From assembly GCA_913060505.1 (NCBI GenBank), contig CAJXRQ010000026.1:1-47624 (forward strand): a stretch of 47,624 bases of DNA. Direction: 5' to 3'. The notes beneath the pieces are model-generated. The model made no database searches, was not told where the DNA came from, and saw only the letters and a list, made by a program, of their open reading frames with translations. Made by a program: the position numbers and the translations under genes. The DNA comes from an uncultured Desulfovibrio sp. (GTDB lineage: Bacteria > Desulfobacterota > Desulfovibrionia > Desulfovibrionales > Desulfovibrionaceae). Every line of letters begins with the position of its first letter. Positions within the stretch are counted from its first letter, which is position 1. Shown here piece by piece: positions 1 to 8,081 of this stretch.

Positions 1-193
1 CGGGCTTCTCAAGATATACAAAGCATTGGACGTGAAAAAGGAGCATGGTTTCTGGACGTTGCTTTGCTCGGAAATGGACAATGTTTCCCGTGAGCACAAG
101 ACAATCATGAAAACGGCCGAGATGCATTACGACACAGGGCTTGGTGACAACCTTTTCCGGGTTTCCACCATCCAGCGCGGCAGGCTTCCCTAA
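1..193 (+). CDS. Outer membrane lipoprotein-sorting protein (LolA-like), 3' end only
   Basis: The reading frame is open from base 2 and ends at TAA 191-193, giving the last 63 residues of a gene that begins outside the window. The fragment contains an EMDNVSREHKTIM stretch followed by YDTGLGDNLF and ends in a QRGRLP tail. This resembles the C-terminus of the LolA-like 'outer membrane lipoprotein-sorting protein' family often found beside MMPL exporters. It sits 2 bases upstream of the next gene, so the two are almost certainly co-transcribed with the MMPL gene that follows. Known family members are periplasmic lipid- or lipoprotein-binding proteins; the actual cargo is unknown. The family call rests on a short fragment and on context. 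Confidence 0.6.
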   Translation, partial: GLLKIYKALDVKKEHGFWTLLCSEMDNVSREHKTIMKTAEMHYDTGLGDNLFRVSTIQRGRLP

Positions 194-195
194 GC

Positions 196-1452
196 ATGAA
201 GTTTCTGATCGCTGCTTTGGCGTTTGTATTCGCATTTGCTGCATCCGATGCGCGGGCCGGTTCTTTTTCGGATATCGGGGAGCGTCTGAAGCTCTCCGGC
301 TGGGTGGAAGGCATTCATTCCGTGGGCATGCATGCCCCCAACGAGCCGGTTACGTCACGGGCGAAGTTGCGGCTGAATCTGGAAGGCGATTTCGACTGGA
401 TTTACGGCTGGATATCCGCGGATGTGGAAAAGAACTGGAAAATAGAATCCGAAACCGGGGCGGATCTGCACGAATTCTGGCTGGAATATGTGGGCGACGG
501 CTGGGACATCCGTGTAGGAAGGCAGACTATCATCTGGGGCAGGGCGGACGGTGTCCAGATAACCGACATCATCTGCCCTCCCGATTACACGGAGTCCATT
601 ACCCGCGATCTGGATGAAATTCGCATGCCCGTGGATGCGGCCAAGTTTCGTCTGCTCGGTTCCACAGTGGATACCGAGTTGATCTGGATTCCGGTTTTCA
701 GGTCTGCGGAACTTCCTTCGGGGGATAATCCGTGGGCTGTTTCATCGTCATGGCCGTCAAGTCTCGACGTGCATCAGGAGGATGTGGACGAGCCTGACAT
801 TTCGCTTGAAGACAGCGAACTGGCCCTTCGGGTTTCCGCCTATTTTTCGGGTTTCGACATTTCGGGGTCGGTTTTTCACGGCTGGGACGACATGGCGGCA
901 TATCACCGGAAGGTGGTTTCCGGCGGCGGAACCACCGAGGTTTACATTTCCCCGAAGCATCACAGGCTGACGGTGCTCGGACTGGACTTTGCGCGGCCGT
1001 GGTCGGATTTCGTGTTTCGTGGAGAGGCCGCGTGCTATCTGGGACGTTATTTCAGCACAAAGGTTCTTGATGGAGGCGTGTTGAAGCGGGATGCGGTGAA
1101 GTGGCTGGGCGGTGTGGACTGGACGCCGGGGAATGACTGGAGCGTCACTGCCCAGATTTATGGGCAGAGGATTCTGGATTATGACAAAACGCTGTCAAGT
1201 CATCGGCACAACGTCACTACAACCCTGAATATTTCAAAGAAGTTGCTGAACCAGACGCTGGTTCTGTCCAGCATGCTCTATTTCAACCTGAACGATCTGG
1301 ATTCATTCTACCGGGCAAAGGCCGACTATGAAATTTCCGACGGCTTTCACGTGATTCTGGGAGCGGATCTTTTCGGCGGCAGCAGGGACGGCGACTATGG
1401 GCAATACCAAAATAATTCCCAGCTATGGCTCAAAACCAAGTACAGTTTTTAG
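196..1452 (+). CDS. Outer membrane beta-barrel protein (DUF1302-like) of the MMPL exporter operon
   Basis: A 418-residue protein with a clear signal peptide: hydrophobic core at residues 3-20, cleavage likely after SDARA at about residue 21. The rest has alternating aromatic/polar strands and ends in a C-terminal phenylalanine (KTKYSF), the usual outer-membrane barrel signature. The segment VGRQTIIWGRADGVQ followed by a CPPDYTE motif resembles DUF1302-type barrels, which recur beside LolA-like and MMPL genes. The likely role is an outer-membrane component of an envelope lipid or small-molecule export path with the neighbouring RND protein. It starts 2 bases after the upstream stop and ends 9 bases before the MMPL ATG, so it belongs to one operon. 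The family name is tentative, but the barrel location is well supported. Confidence 0.65.
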   Translation: MKFLIAALAFVFAFAASDARAGSFSDIGERLKLSGWVEGIHSVGMHAPNEPVTSRAKLRLNLEGDFDWIYGWISADVEKNWKIESETGADLHEFWLEYVGDGWDIRVGRQTIIWGRADGVQITDIICPPDYTESITRDLDEIRMPVDAAKFRLLGSTVDTELIWIPVFRSAELPSGDNPWAVSSSWPSSLDVHQEDVDEPDISLEDSELALRVSAYFSGFDISGSVFHGWDDMAAYHRKVVSGGGTTEVYISPKHHRLTVLGLDFARPWSDFVFRGEAACYLGRYFSTKVLDGGVLKRDAVKWLGGVDWTPGNDWSVTAQIYGQRILDYDKTLSSHRHNVTTTLNISKKLLNQTLVLSSMLYFNLNDLDSFYRAKADYEISDGFHVILGADLFGGSRDGDYGQYQNNSQLWLKTKYSF

Positions 1453-1461
1453 GAGCAGACC

Positions 1462-3816
1462 ATGTTGAATATAGTCAGGATAAATTCCCTTTTCCATACG
1501 TTCGGCAGCAGGATCATCCGGTTCCGGTGGTTGGTGTTTGCCGTGTTTCTGGCCCTGACGGTTTTCTCCGCGCTGGGGCTGCCGCATCTCAAGGCCGATG
1601 TGGATCAGGACAACTGGTTCATGGAGGACGATGCCCTGCTCAAGGCCAAGGAGCGTATGGAGAACATCTTCGGCAACGAGGATTTTTGCGCCGTGCTGGT
1701 CACGGCGGACGATGTGTTTGACCCCGAGTGCCTGCGGTTGCTGCGCGAACTGGGCAATGAACTTCTGGAACGGGTTCCCTATGCGGACGATGTGCAATCC
1801 CTGGCGGACCTTGAATTCACCGAAGGTGTTGAGGACGGAATCAGGATTGACGAATTGGTTCCCGAAGACATTCCCCAGGACAAGGCCACGCTGGAGGATT
1901 TGCGACGCCGGGCTCTTGCCAAGAACTCCCTGAAAAACAGACTGGTTTCCGAAGACAGTACGGAGACATGGCTCATCCTGCGCATGAAGCCGTTGCCCGA
2001 TGCACTTACGCACCAGATAAACGGAGAAGATCCCATCATGGCCGTGGGCCATATGGTCAACGAAGTGGTCAACCAGTCCAAGTATGCCAAGTTGCATCCC
2101 AAAACTGCCGGGATTCCGGTCGTTTTTGCCGACAAGCTGGACTTTTTCGGCAAGGAGACTCCAAAGCTGCTGGGGATATCCCTGCTGTTTACAGTGATTA
2201 CACTCATGTTCTTTCTGCGCAGCATTCGCGGGGTGATTTTCCCGCTGGCCACGGTTGCCTGCGTCATGGTCATCATTTTCGGTGTGCAGGGTCACTTGGG
2301 CATAGGAACGGACCCGACCGTCATATTCATGCCCATATTTATCACCCTTGCGGTGTCCATCGGCTATTCCATCCATATGTTCAACCATTTCAATATTGAA
2401 TTCAGGAAAATCGGAAAACGGCGGGAAGCCCTGTTGCTGGCCGTGGAGGAGGTGAGTTGGCCTCTTGTCTTCAGCGCGTTGACGACCGTTGCGGCCCTGC
2501 TTTCCTTTGTGTTCATCCCCTTGCGCCCCATTCGCTGGGTGGGATTGACGTCCGCTCTGCTTGTTTTTCTGGCCTGCCTTGTGGTTTTGACCCTGTTGCC
2601 CGCGCTGCTCAGTTTCGGAAAGGATAAAAAGGCTTCGGAAGGAGAAAAAGCTGCCCGCGAACCGCGTATCCAGCGATGCATGGAAAGGCTTGGCACGGGA
2701 ACCCTGAAGTATCCCCGGCTTTCGATTGCGATACTTGTGGTGCTTATGGGCATCTGCGTTGTGGGACTTACCCGTATCGAGGTTTCGTTCGACGTGATCA
2801 AGACCTTTGGCCGCAAGATTCCTTACGTGAACCGAATTTGCGAGGTGGGCGATTCCCAGGTCGGCTCTTTGTACTCCTACAACCTTGCTGTCGAGTTTGA
2901 CGAACCCGGAGCGGCCAAGGATCCTGGAAATCTGAGGAAGTTTGAGAAGTTGATTTTGGATATCCATGGTCTGGAGTTGACCAAGAAGACCACATCCCTG
3001 CTGGAAATTCTCAAGGATCTCAATCAGGTACTCCACGAGGGCGATCCGGCATGGTACAGGATTCCGGAGACGCGGGAGATGGTGGCCCAGTTGCTGCTGC
3101 TTTACGAGAATGCGGGCGGGGCGGAGGTCGAGCGCTGGATCGATTACGACTACCAGCGTCTGAAGTTACAGGTGGAAATGGGACACTACAACTCCGCCGA
3201 AGCCGCCCGCGAACTGCACTGGATAGAAAATGAAGTGAAACGTGTTTTCCCGCATGCCCACGTGGTGCTGACCGGATCCATCTCGCAGTACACGGTCATG
3301 CAGGAATACGTTTCCTATGGCCAGATCAAGTCTTTCTTCATCGCCTTGGTGGTCGTCACTTTGCTCATGATGCTTGTTTTCGGCAGCCTGAAGATCGGCC
3401 TCATCGCCATGATACCGAACATTGCTCCCGCCATGGTGGTGGGCGGCATCATGGGGTTTGCCGGAATTCCGCTGGATTTGGTCACAGTAACCATCATTCC
3501 CATGCTGCTTGGGCTGGCCGTGGACGATACCATCCATTTCATCAACCATTACCAATTGGAATTCGAGCGCTATCGCAATTATGCCGTGAGCAATCGGAAG
3601 ACATTTCTGGCCGTTGGCGGCGCCCTGTTCATGACCACGGTGGTGCTGACCCTGAACTTTTCGGCCTACCTGACATCCATAGTCAAGATATTCGTGTTCA
3701 TGGGTTTTCTTGTGGGAGCCGGATTGTTTGCCGCGCTTGCGGCCGACTATTTCATCACTCCGGTGTTGATTCGATTTACCAAACCCTTTGGGCCTGAAAC
3801 GGAGGAGCCCGAATAA
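1462..3816 (+). CDS. MMPL/RND-superfamily transporter
   Basis: A 784-residue inner-membrane protein with the duplicated RND layout. TM1 lies near residues 18-38 and is followed by a large periplasmic domain. A TM2-TM6 bundle spans roughly residues 235-405, then a second TM, a second periplasmic domain and a final bundle at about residues 625-775. The conserved TM10-type motif GLAVDDTIHF contains Asp688/Asp689, the expected proton-relay position. The first half has the equivalent SIGYSIHMFNHF segment. It is shorter than tripartite HAE1 pumps and fits the MMPL/HpnN-like group, which moves lipids or hydrophobic metabolites across the periplasm. A GGAGC ribosome site lies just before ATG 1462. 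The stop overlaps the AraC start by one base. The substrate is unknown; linkage to AraC and methyltransferase genes suggests a modified small molecule or lipid. Confidence 0.85.
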   Translation: MLNIVRINSLFHTFGSRIIRFRWLVFAVFLALTVFSALGLPHLKADVDQDNWFMEDDALLKAKERMENIFGNEDFCAVLVTADDVFDPECLRLLRELGNELLERVPYADDVQSLADLEFTEGVEDGIRIDELVPEDIPQDKATLEDLRRRALAKNSLKNRLVSEDSTETWLILRMKPLPDALTHQINGEDPIMAVGHMVNEVVNQSKYAKLHPKTAGIPVVFADKLDFFGKETPKLLGISLLFTVITLMFFLRSIRGVIFPLATVACVMVIIFGVQGHLGIGTDPTVIFMPIFITLAVSIGYSIHMFNHFNIEFRKIGKRREALLLAVEEVSWPLVFSALTTVAALLSFVFIPLRPIRWVGLTSALLVFLACLVVLTLLPALLSFGKDKKASEGEKAAREPRIQRCMERLGTGTLKYPRLSIAILVVLMGICVVGLTRIEVSFDVIKTFGRKIPYVNRICEVGDSQVGSLYSYNLAVEFDEPGAAKDPGNLRKFEKLILDIHGLELTKKTTSLLEILKDLNQVLHEGDPAWYRIPETREMVAQLLLLYENAGGAEVERWIDYDYQRLKLQVEMGHYNSAEAARELHWIENEVKRVFPHAHVVLTGSISQYTVMQEYVSYGQIKSFFIALVVVTLLMMLVFGSLKIGLIAMIPNIAPAMVVGGIMGFAGIPLDLVTVTIIPMLLGLAVDDTIHFINHYQLEFERYRNYAVSNRKTFLAVGGALFMTTVVLTLNFSAYLTSIVKIFVFMGFLVGAGLFAALAADYFITPVLIRFTKPFGPETEEPE

Positions 3817-4748
3817 TGAGCGCCCCGGAGCGATGCTTTGAAGGGTTTGACGCGGCAGCGGAGTCTGCCGCGTCAGGATGCCGCTTCGAATCGATCCGTC
3901 CGGGGCTTGAACTGATTTTTGTGGCTGTGGAGCCGGGAGAAGTCGTGCCTGTGGATATCTCCGCAACGGAATGTTCGTTGGTTGTGGGGTTGCTGCTTTC
4001 GGGCGAAGCAGGTTTTGATGCACCTGAAGCCATGAATGAAAACGTCCGGACCATGACCGCGGGATCGGTCGCGGTCCGCTATGCGCCGGAAGTGCGGATG
4101 CATGTCGAAAATGCGGGAACTGTTCCCATCCGTATGCTCGGGATTGTGGCCGGAACTTCTGTCCTGCAATCCGTGGCCGGGCAGGATGGCGGCCTGGACC
4201 GTTTTTTTGCCGCATGCGCTCCTCCGTTTAATGCTCGGACTCGGATGACTGCGTTGCAACGGGTTGCGGCCGGGCAGATTGTTACCTGCTCGTTTGTCGG
4301 CCTTTCGCGCTCCCTGTTTCTTCAGGGCAAGATTTTCGAGTTGCTGGCCTATCAGCTGGAAGAATTGTGCGGGCTGGAAACCGTGGCCGATATCATGCTG
4401 ACTCCCGACGATGCGGAGCGGATTCGACGCGCTCGCACCATTTTGTCCCGGAACATGGTTTCCCCTCCCGGGCTTGAGGAACTGGCCGGAGAGGTGGGAG
4501 TGAACATCAACAAACTCAAGAAAGGCTTCAAGGCCGTGTTTCACAAGACTGCATTCGGCTGCCTGCATGAGGACCGCATGCATCAGGCCCAGAGCCTGTT
4601 GTTGGAACGCAGGCTCAATGTCAGTCAGGTGGCATGGGAGGTCGGTTATACCAACGTGGGATATTTCAGCCGGGCATTCCGCAAGTTCTACGGGGTCAGG
4701 CCCAAGGACGTCCGGTGTGATTCCGGCAATCATTTTACCCGTTTTTGA
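3816..4748 (+). CDS. AraC-family transcriptional regulator (PchR-like layout)
   Basis: A 310-residue regulator with an N-terminal sensing region (about residues 1-190) and a C-terminal double helix-turn-helix domain (about residues 205-300). The second HTH carries the AraC signature NVSQVAWEVGYTN followed by YFSRAFRKFYGVRPKD. The layout and the LKKGFKAVF segment match the two other AraC proteins in this window and the PchR/YbtA type of siderophore-responsive activators. Its ATG overlaps the MMPL stop by one base (TAATG), so it is translationally coupled to the exporter. Inference: it senses a chelate or metabolite and controls the exporter and/or the downstream methyltransferase. The N-terminal domain is too divergent to name a ligand. 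Confidence 0.85.
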   Translation: MSAPERCFEGFDAAAESAASGCRFESIRPGLELIFVAVEPGEVVPVDISATECSLVVGLLLSGEAGFDAPEAMNENVRTMTAGSVAVRYAPEVRMHVENAGTVPIRMLGIVAGTSVLQSVAGQDGGLDRFFAACAPPFNARTRMTALQRVAAGQIVTCSFVGLSRSLFLQGKIFELLAYQLEELCGLETVADIMLTPDDAERIRRARTILSRNMVSPPGLEELAGEVGVNINKLKKGFKAVFHKTAFGCLHEDRMHQAQSLLLERRLNVSQVAWEVGYTNVGYFSRAFRKFYGVRPKDVRCDSGNHFTRF

Positions 4749-4771
4749 GCGGCATCGTCATAATTTTTTTT

Positions 4772-4802
4772 GACCATTCCCTTGGGAACGATGGGAATGG
4801 TC
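4772..4802 (+). promoter_or_regulatory. Perfect 10-bp hairpin in the short gap before the methyltransferase
   Basis: GACCATTCCC (4772-4781) pairs exactly with GGGAATGGTC (4793-4802) around an 11-base loop. A run of eight T lies immediately upstream of the stem rather than downstream, so on the + strand this is not a canonical intrinsic terminator. The hairpin ends 8 bases before the AAGGAGG ribosome site (4811-4816) of the next gene. It could be an mRNA stability or leader element or an operator. Confidence 0.45.
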
Positions 4803-4822
4803 TGAACGACAAGGAGGCTTTC

Positions 4823-5656
4823 ATGACCAAATCAATATCGGTATCCATCGCCGACAACGTGGCAGATACCCTTTTCATCCCGCTTTACATGCGCTGTCTG
4901 GAGACCAAGCGCCCGGATGGAGTCATCAATGATCCCATGTCCTGCGAGTTGGTGGAGAAAATCGATTACGATTTTTCCAAGTACAAGAATTCTCCCAGAA
5001 GCCAGTTGGGCGTCGCAGTCCGCATCAGGCGTTTCGACGAGGCCGTGTCCGATTTCATCGAGTCTCACGACGATCCTGTGGTGATCCTTGTAGGGGCCGG
5101 ATTGGATACGCGGTTCGAGCGTGTCTACAACGGCAAGGGGATGTTTTATGAATTGGATCTGCCCGAGGTTATCGAGTTGCGCAGACAGCTGCTCCCCGAG
5201 TCGGAAAACAACTGCTACATGGCCGGTTCCATGTTTGAGACCGACTGGATCGACGAAATCAAGGGCAAGCATCCCGATGCTTCGTTTATCGTAGTGGCCG
5301 AGGGGGTCTTCATGTATTTCGAGGAAAAGCAGATCCGGCCACTTATCACCGAAATAGCCGAACGGTTGGGAGCGGGAGAACTGCATTTTGACGTATCCTC
5401 GAAATGGGGCGTACGTCAAAGCCACCGCCATGAGACTGTCAAGAAGACCAATGCGGCCTTTCAATGGGGCGTGGAAGATGATCGCGAACTGGAAGCCTGG
5501 AGTCCGAATCTGCGCTACATGGACACTACCGGTTATTTCCATACCGCCAAAAAACGCTGGGGCATCATGGGGATACTGGCCCGGACTTTTATTCCCGGCC
5601 TGAGGAAAGCCTTTCGCATGTTACACTATAAGATGGTGCCGCAGGCAGGGCATTAA
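4823..5656 (+). CDS. Class I SAM-dependent methyltransferase, Ppm1/TcmP (leucine carboxyl methyltransferase) family
   Basis: A 277-residue cytoplasmic enzyme. The SAM-binding motif GAGLDTR is at residues 91-97, and an acidic strand with ELDLPEV follows near residue 110. A VVAEGVFMYF segment follows near residues 157-166. These three motifs in this order are typical of the LCM/Ppm1/TcmP family, whose bacterial members methylate carboxyl or hydroxyl groups of polyketides and other secondary metabolites. ATG 4823 was chosen over an in-frame upstream ATG (4745) because it has a strong AAGGAGG ribosome site 6 bases before it and because the family N-terminus fits. It lies downstream of the AraC gene on the same strand, after a hairpin. 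Inference: it tailors the compound handled by the MMPL or TonB systems nearby. The substrate is unknown. Confidence 0.82.
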   Translation: MTKSISVSIADNVADTLFIPLYMRCLETKRPDGVINDPMSCELVEKIDYDFSKYKNSPRSQLGVAVRIRRFDEAVSDFIESHDDPVVILVGAGLDTRFERVYNGKGMFYELDLPEVIELRRQLLPESENNCYMAGSMFETDWIDEIKGKHPDASFIVVAEGVFMYFEEKQIRPLITEIAERLGAGELHFDVSSKWGVRQSHRHETVKKTNAAFQWGVEDDRELEAWSPNLRYMDTTGYFHTAKKRWGIMGILARTFIPGLRKAFRMLHYKMVPQAGH

Positions 5657-5661
5657 TTCTT

Positions 5662-5697
5662 AAAAAAAACAGAACGCCCCGGCCAGACCGGGGCGTT
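5662..5697. terminator. Intrinsic terminator between convergent genes
   Basis: A 10-bp GC-rich stem, AACGCCCCGG (5673-5682) with CCGGGGCGTT (5688-5697), encloses a 5-base loop. It is flanked on its left by eight A (5662-5669), which become the U-tract when read on the minus strand. It therefore best terminates the minus-strand receptor/ABC operon ending at 5714, and may also stop the methyltransferase transcript from the left. Confidence 0.85.
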
Positions 5698-5713
5698 CCT
5701 GCTCCATGCTTTT

Positions 5714-6358
5714 TCAGGACACTTCGGAAAGAATGGTCTCACAACACTGCTTCTTGTCCCTGCACAGACGGACTACCCGGGTAGTTTTTTTTGATAATTC
5801 GGCCGGATCGTGCGTCACATGGATGACTGCCGCCTGGCAATTTTCCAGGGCTGAATCAAGAAGGCGACGCATGCTTTCCCTGAGAATTTTATCCAGCCCG
5901 GTGAATGGTTCATCCAGCAGCAGAATGTCCGGTGTCACAGCCAAAGCCCGAGCCAGGGCAACCCGCTGGCGCATGCCGCCGGAAAGTTGATGGGGACGGG
6001 CATTTTCAAATCCGGAAAGTTCCATCTGGTGAAGCAGGTTGCGGGCGGTGTTTTTTGCCTCTTTTTTGTCTGCCTTTTGGGCGAGCAGAGGCAGGGCCAC
6101 GTTGTGCAGAATCGTATCCCACGGCAGCAAGCGCGGCTCCTGAAACACATAGCCGATGTGTGCGGAACCAACGTGCAGAAATCCGGAGTCCGGTGTTTCC
6201 AAGCCGGCGATGATGCGGAGTATTGTTGATTTCCCAACGCCGCTGGGACCGGTCAACCCCATGGCTTCGCCACGCTTTACTTCCAAATTCAGACCGTTGA
6301 TGACCGTATGACTGCCGAACCGCTTGTGGATGTCCTTCATTTTGATGATGCTTGTCAT
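5714..6358 (-). CDS. ABC transporter ATP-binding protein, NitT/TauT (SsuB-like) type
   Basis: A 214-residue ABC ATPase. Walker A GPSGVGKST is at residues 37-45, the Q-loop Gln at residue 73, the signature LSGGM at residues 125-129, Walker B ILLLDE at residues 145-150, and the switch region HVTHD near residue 181. Sequence and size match the SsuB/TauB/NitT importer ATPases. Its start overlaps the end of the permease gene by 4 bases, which indicates coupling. It is the last gene of a five-gene minus-strand operon that begins with a TonB-dependent receptor. It would power inner-membrane import of whatever the receptor brings into the periplasm. Taurine or nitrate as substrates are not supported by the context. 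Confidence 0.92.
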   Translation of the reverse strand: MTSIIKMKDIHKRFGSHTVINGLNLEVKRGEAMGLTGPSGVGKSTILRIIAGLETPDSGFLHVGSAHIGYVFQEPRLLPWDTILHNVALPLLAQKADKKEAKNTARNLLHQMELSGFENARPHQLSGGMRQRVALARALAVTPDILLLDEPFTGLDKILRESMRRLLDSALENCQAAVIHVTHDPAELSKKTTRVVRLCRDKKQCCETILSEVS

Positions 6359-7119
6359 CCGCGCCTCCGTTGTACTGCTCTGCGTATCGGACGAAGAAAA
6401 AGTACTTCCACGGATCCGATGACCAGCATGGCCAGCAGGGTCAGCGCATAGAGTTCGTCGGTTTGCAGATTGGTCCGGGCAATGGCAAGAGCGTGCCCGA
6501 TGCCTTCATTGGCTCCGAGCATTTCCGCCAGCACCACCAGACGAATACCATTTCCCGTGGCGATAACTGCACCGGAAAGGAGCGGACCAGCCAGTGCCAT
6601 GACATAGATGCGCGTCAGCCGCATATGCAGGGGCAGGCGATAGACCCGGGCCATTTCCAACAGGTTGCGGTCAACGCTCATCATCCCCTCGGCTACGTTT
6701 ACATACACGATAGGGGCGACCATGGTTGCCGTGATACTAACCACCATGGTGGTGCCCATGCCGAACCAGAGCATGAAGACAACCACCACAATAACGCCGG
6801 GAATGCTGGTGAGAATCCAGCGGGCTGGAGCGAGCATGAGACGTACCGGCTCCACGAAACCTGCCAGGATGCCCAATGCCGCGCCGCAGCCGATGCCAAA
6901 GCACAGAGCAAGCCCGATGCGTTGCAAGGTGGGTAACAGATGGAGCGTCGGGAAGGTGTTATCCTCAAATAAGCGAAAGAGAGCTGCCAGTGTTTCCCGT
7001 GGTCCGGCCACCACCAGCCCGGAATAATGGCGTGAAAGCATTTCCCAGCCAAGGATCAGTAACAAAAATCCCACTCCCTGGAAGAGTGGCGCAGGCAGCC
7101 TGCCGGTGCATCCGCTCAT
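6355..7119 (-). CDS. ABC transporter permease, NitT/TauT (SsuC-like) type
   Basis: A 254-residue polytopic protein with about six membrane segments. The first is near residues 12-28. The cytoplasmic coupling (EAA-type) motif, EMLGANEGIGHAL, lies in the C-terminal half and is typical of SsuC/TauC permeases that dimerise with their ATPase. The start overlaps the end of the binding-protein gene by 4 bases, and the stop overlaps the ATPase gene by 4 bases. It is the membrane channel of the receptor-linked importer. The substrate cannot be read from sequence. Confidence 0.9.
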   Translation of the reverse strand: MSGCTGRLPAPLFQGVGFLLLILGWEMLSRHYSGLVVAGPRETLAALFRLFEDNTFPTLHLLPTLQRIGLALCFGIGCGAALGILAGFVEPVRLMLAPARWILTSIPGVIVVVVFMLWFGMGTTMVVSITATMVAPIVYVNVAEGMMSVDRNLLEMARVYRLPLHMRLTRIYVMALAGPLLSGAVIATGNGIRLVVLAEMLGANEGIGHALAIARTNLQTDELYALTLLAMLVIGSVEVLFLRPIRRAVQRRRG

Positions 7120-8078
7120 GGGCTGACCTCAAACAGATCGTCATCCGGCATGGCACCGCCGATGGCGTCAGGTGAGATATCATTGATCCTGGCAAGATAG
7201 AATAGAGCGTCCGAGCGTGCTTTTTCTCCTTGCAGTATATGCACTTCGAGGTCACCGAGCACTCCTTGCTCCATCTGTTTGGCCAGCATTGGAAAGGTCT
7301 TGCGGGCCAATTTCAGGGCTTTGTCGGGATTATCGTGAATCCATTGGCAAGCAGGCGCATATGCCGCACTGAAAGAATGAATCAATTGCCTGTCGTCTGC
7401 TTTTGACCCGAAAAAGGCCACACAGCTTGATGTCAACTGGTGCCCCGGAAAGGCTTGCTGCCATGCATTCCGCATATCAATGCTTTTTGTAAGCGGGACG
7501 GCTCCTCTGGCCTGCATGGTTTGGGATCGAAGTATGGCCATGGAAGCCATTGGTTCGCTCAACAGGGCGTGATTTCCCTGCCCGGCCAACAATAAGTTGA
7601 CTGCCTCCAATGCTCCGCCCGTGTGCCGGGTTGCCGCTTTCGATGGGTGTTTGTTCAGGGCAGCCTTGTAGAGCAGTTCCGGCATTTCTCCGGGGCCGAA
7701 GGGAAACAGCAACGTTCCCTGCAGGGAATTCAATGTCTGCGGACCCGTTTCTGAGGAGACGATCCACAACGGGGAGGTGTGCAGCACTGCTATACGGCAA
7801 TTCACTCCCTTGTTGCGCAAGGTGCAGGCCGTGGCCGTGGTCACGATGGCCGCGTCTACCTGTTCCCCGGCCACCATGGCCCTGAGCATGTCTGGTGAAT
7901 GCCACGGGGTAAACTGAACCTTGCAGTCTTGCGCCCATGCCGGATTTGTCTGTGCCATGGCTATCAAGGGAATACTCTCCGCAATTGGCGGTCCTGAGAT
8001 TCTCAGAAAATGATCCGGCTCGGCCCGGAGCGGACAAGCCATGAACAGGACCATCAATGTAAGGATCGGTATGCGCAT
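7116..8078 (-). CDS. ABC transporter periplasmic substrate-binding protein (NMT1/SsuA-like)
   Basis: A 320-residue exported protein. The signal peptide covers residues 1-19 (MRIPILTLMVLFMACPLRA), with cleavage likely before EPDHF; a lipoprotein cleavage at Cys15 is less likely. The mature part has the two-lobed layout of NMT1/THI5-like and SsuA-like binding proteins, including a VDAAIVTTATA stretch in the first lobe and a GNHALLSEPMASMAIL segment in the second. It starts 3 bases after the methyltransferase stop and overlaps the permease start. In this operon it would hand a ligand delivered by the TonB receptor to the ABC permease. The family mostly binds small organic anions or amines, so a small organic or metal-organic ligand is plausible. 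Confidence 0.85.
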   Translation of the reverse strand: MRIPILTLMVLFMACPLRAEPDHFLRISGPPIAESIPLIAMAQTNPAWAQDCKVQFTPWHSPDMLRAMVAGEQVDAAIVTTATACTLRNKGVNCRIAVLHTSPLWIVSSETGPQTLNSLQGTLLFPFGPGEMPELLYKAALNKHPSKAATRHTGGALEAVNLLLAGQGNHALLSEPMASMAILRSQTMQARGAVPLTKSIDMRNAWQQAFPGHQLTSSCVAFFGSKADDRQLIHSFSAAYAPACQWIHDNPDKALKLARKTFPMLAKQMEQGVLGDLEVHILQGEKARSDALFYLARINDISPDAIGGAMPDDDLFEVSP

Positions 8079-8081
8079 TGA

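Noticed and set aside
1423..3036. Long open frame (537 codons) on the minus strand inside the MMPL gene
   Set aside because: It is antisense to a gene with clear RND motifs; its translation is His/Gln/Arg-rich with no domain and reflects codon-position bias.
5714..8078. Taurine/sulfonate or nitrate importer
   Set aside because: The ABC parts look SsuABC-like, but no sulfonate or nitrate enzymes are present and the operon starts with a TonB receptor and a Fur-like site.
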